Shown here: positions 5,868 through 5,871 of the stretch, one piece after another
Position numbering within the stretch: position 1 is the stretch's first letter
Layout: every line of letters starts with the position of its first letter
DNA from: Streptomyces lilacinus
GTDB taxonomy: Bacteria; Actinomycetota; Actinomycetes; Streptomycetales; Streptomycetaceae
Length of the DNA stretch: 5,871 nucleotides
NCBI GenBank assembly: GCA_000715685.1
Contig: KL569461.1
Location: 23,893 to 29,763, forward strand
Direction: 5' to 3'
Notes under the pieces: generated by a model
Databases searched by the model: none
Told to the model about the DNA's origin: nothing
The model's input: only the letters and a program-made list of their open reading frames with translations
Position numbers and translations under genes: made by a program

Positions 5868-5871
5868 CTGA

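Noticed and set aside
1..5871. A 5.8-kb transposon bounded by 20-bp terminal inverted repeats
   Set aside because: The repeats are the Tn5 mosaic end used in library preparation, no transposase gene lies between them, and the contents are conserved housekeeping and transport genes.

Overview
The window is high-GC actinobacterial chromosome, most likely Streptomyces or a close relative. The coding regions favour G or C at third codon positions, the TypA protein is of streptomycete type, and the peptide transporter has the usual actinomycete lipoprotein-first layout. I see no phage, integron, insertion-sequence, CRISPR or toxin genes. It reads as ordinary conserved housekeeping and transport DNA rather than an undescribed system.

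Both ends are artificial. Positions 2-20 and 5849-5867 are the two orientations of the 19-bp Tn5 mosaic end used in transposase-based (Nextera-type) library preparation. The true genomic insert is therefore about 21-5848. The genes cut by these ends are truncated by the library fragment, not by biology, and the peptides MCIRDS and MYKRQ translated from the ends are adapter sequence.

Layout, all genes on the + strand: (1) 21-549, the last 175 residues of a family-5 ABC-type substrate-binding protein, probably related to mycobacterial LpqW, followed at once by a strong hairpin; (2) 550-768, an intergenic region with weak promoter candidates; (3) 769-2673, typA (bipA), a translational GTPase, closed by a textbook intrinsic terminator; (4) 2674-3055, a gene-free region whose middle drops to about 50% GC and which ends in a long leader hairpin, the probable promoter and 5' leader of the next operon; (5) 3056-4693, a complete peptide-binding lipoprotein; (6) a 14-bp perfect stem-loop in the gap; (7) 4852-5778, a DppB/OppB-type permease; (8) 5771-5848, the first 26 codons of the next gene, overlapping the permease by 8 nt and expected to be the DppC/OppC-type partner permease.

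Genes 5, 7 and 8 should form the start of a dipeptide/oligopeptide importer operon. The lipoprotein captures peptides outside the membrane and passes them to the heterodimeric permease; the ATPase subunits would lie beyond the right edge. typA sits in its own transcription unit between two unrelated substrate-binding protein genes. Its proximity to the first one resembles the typA-lpqW neighbourhood of mycobacteria.
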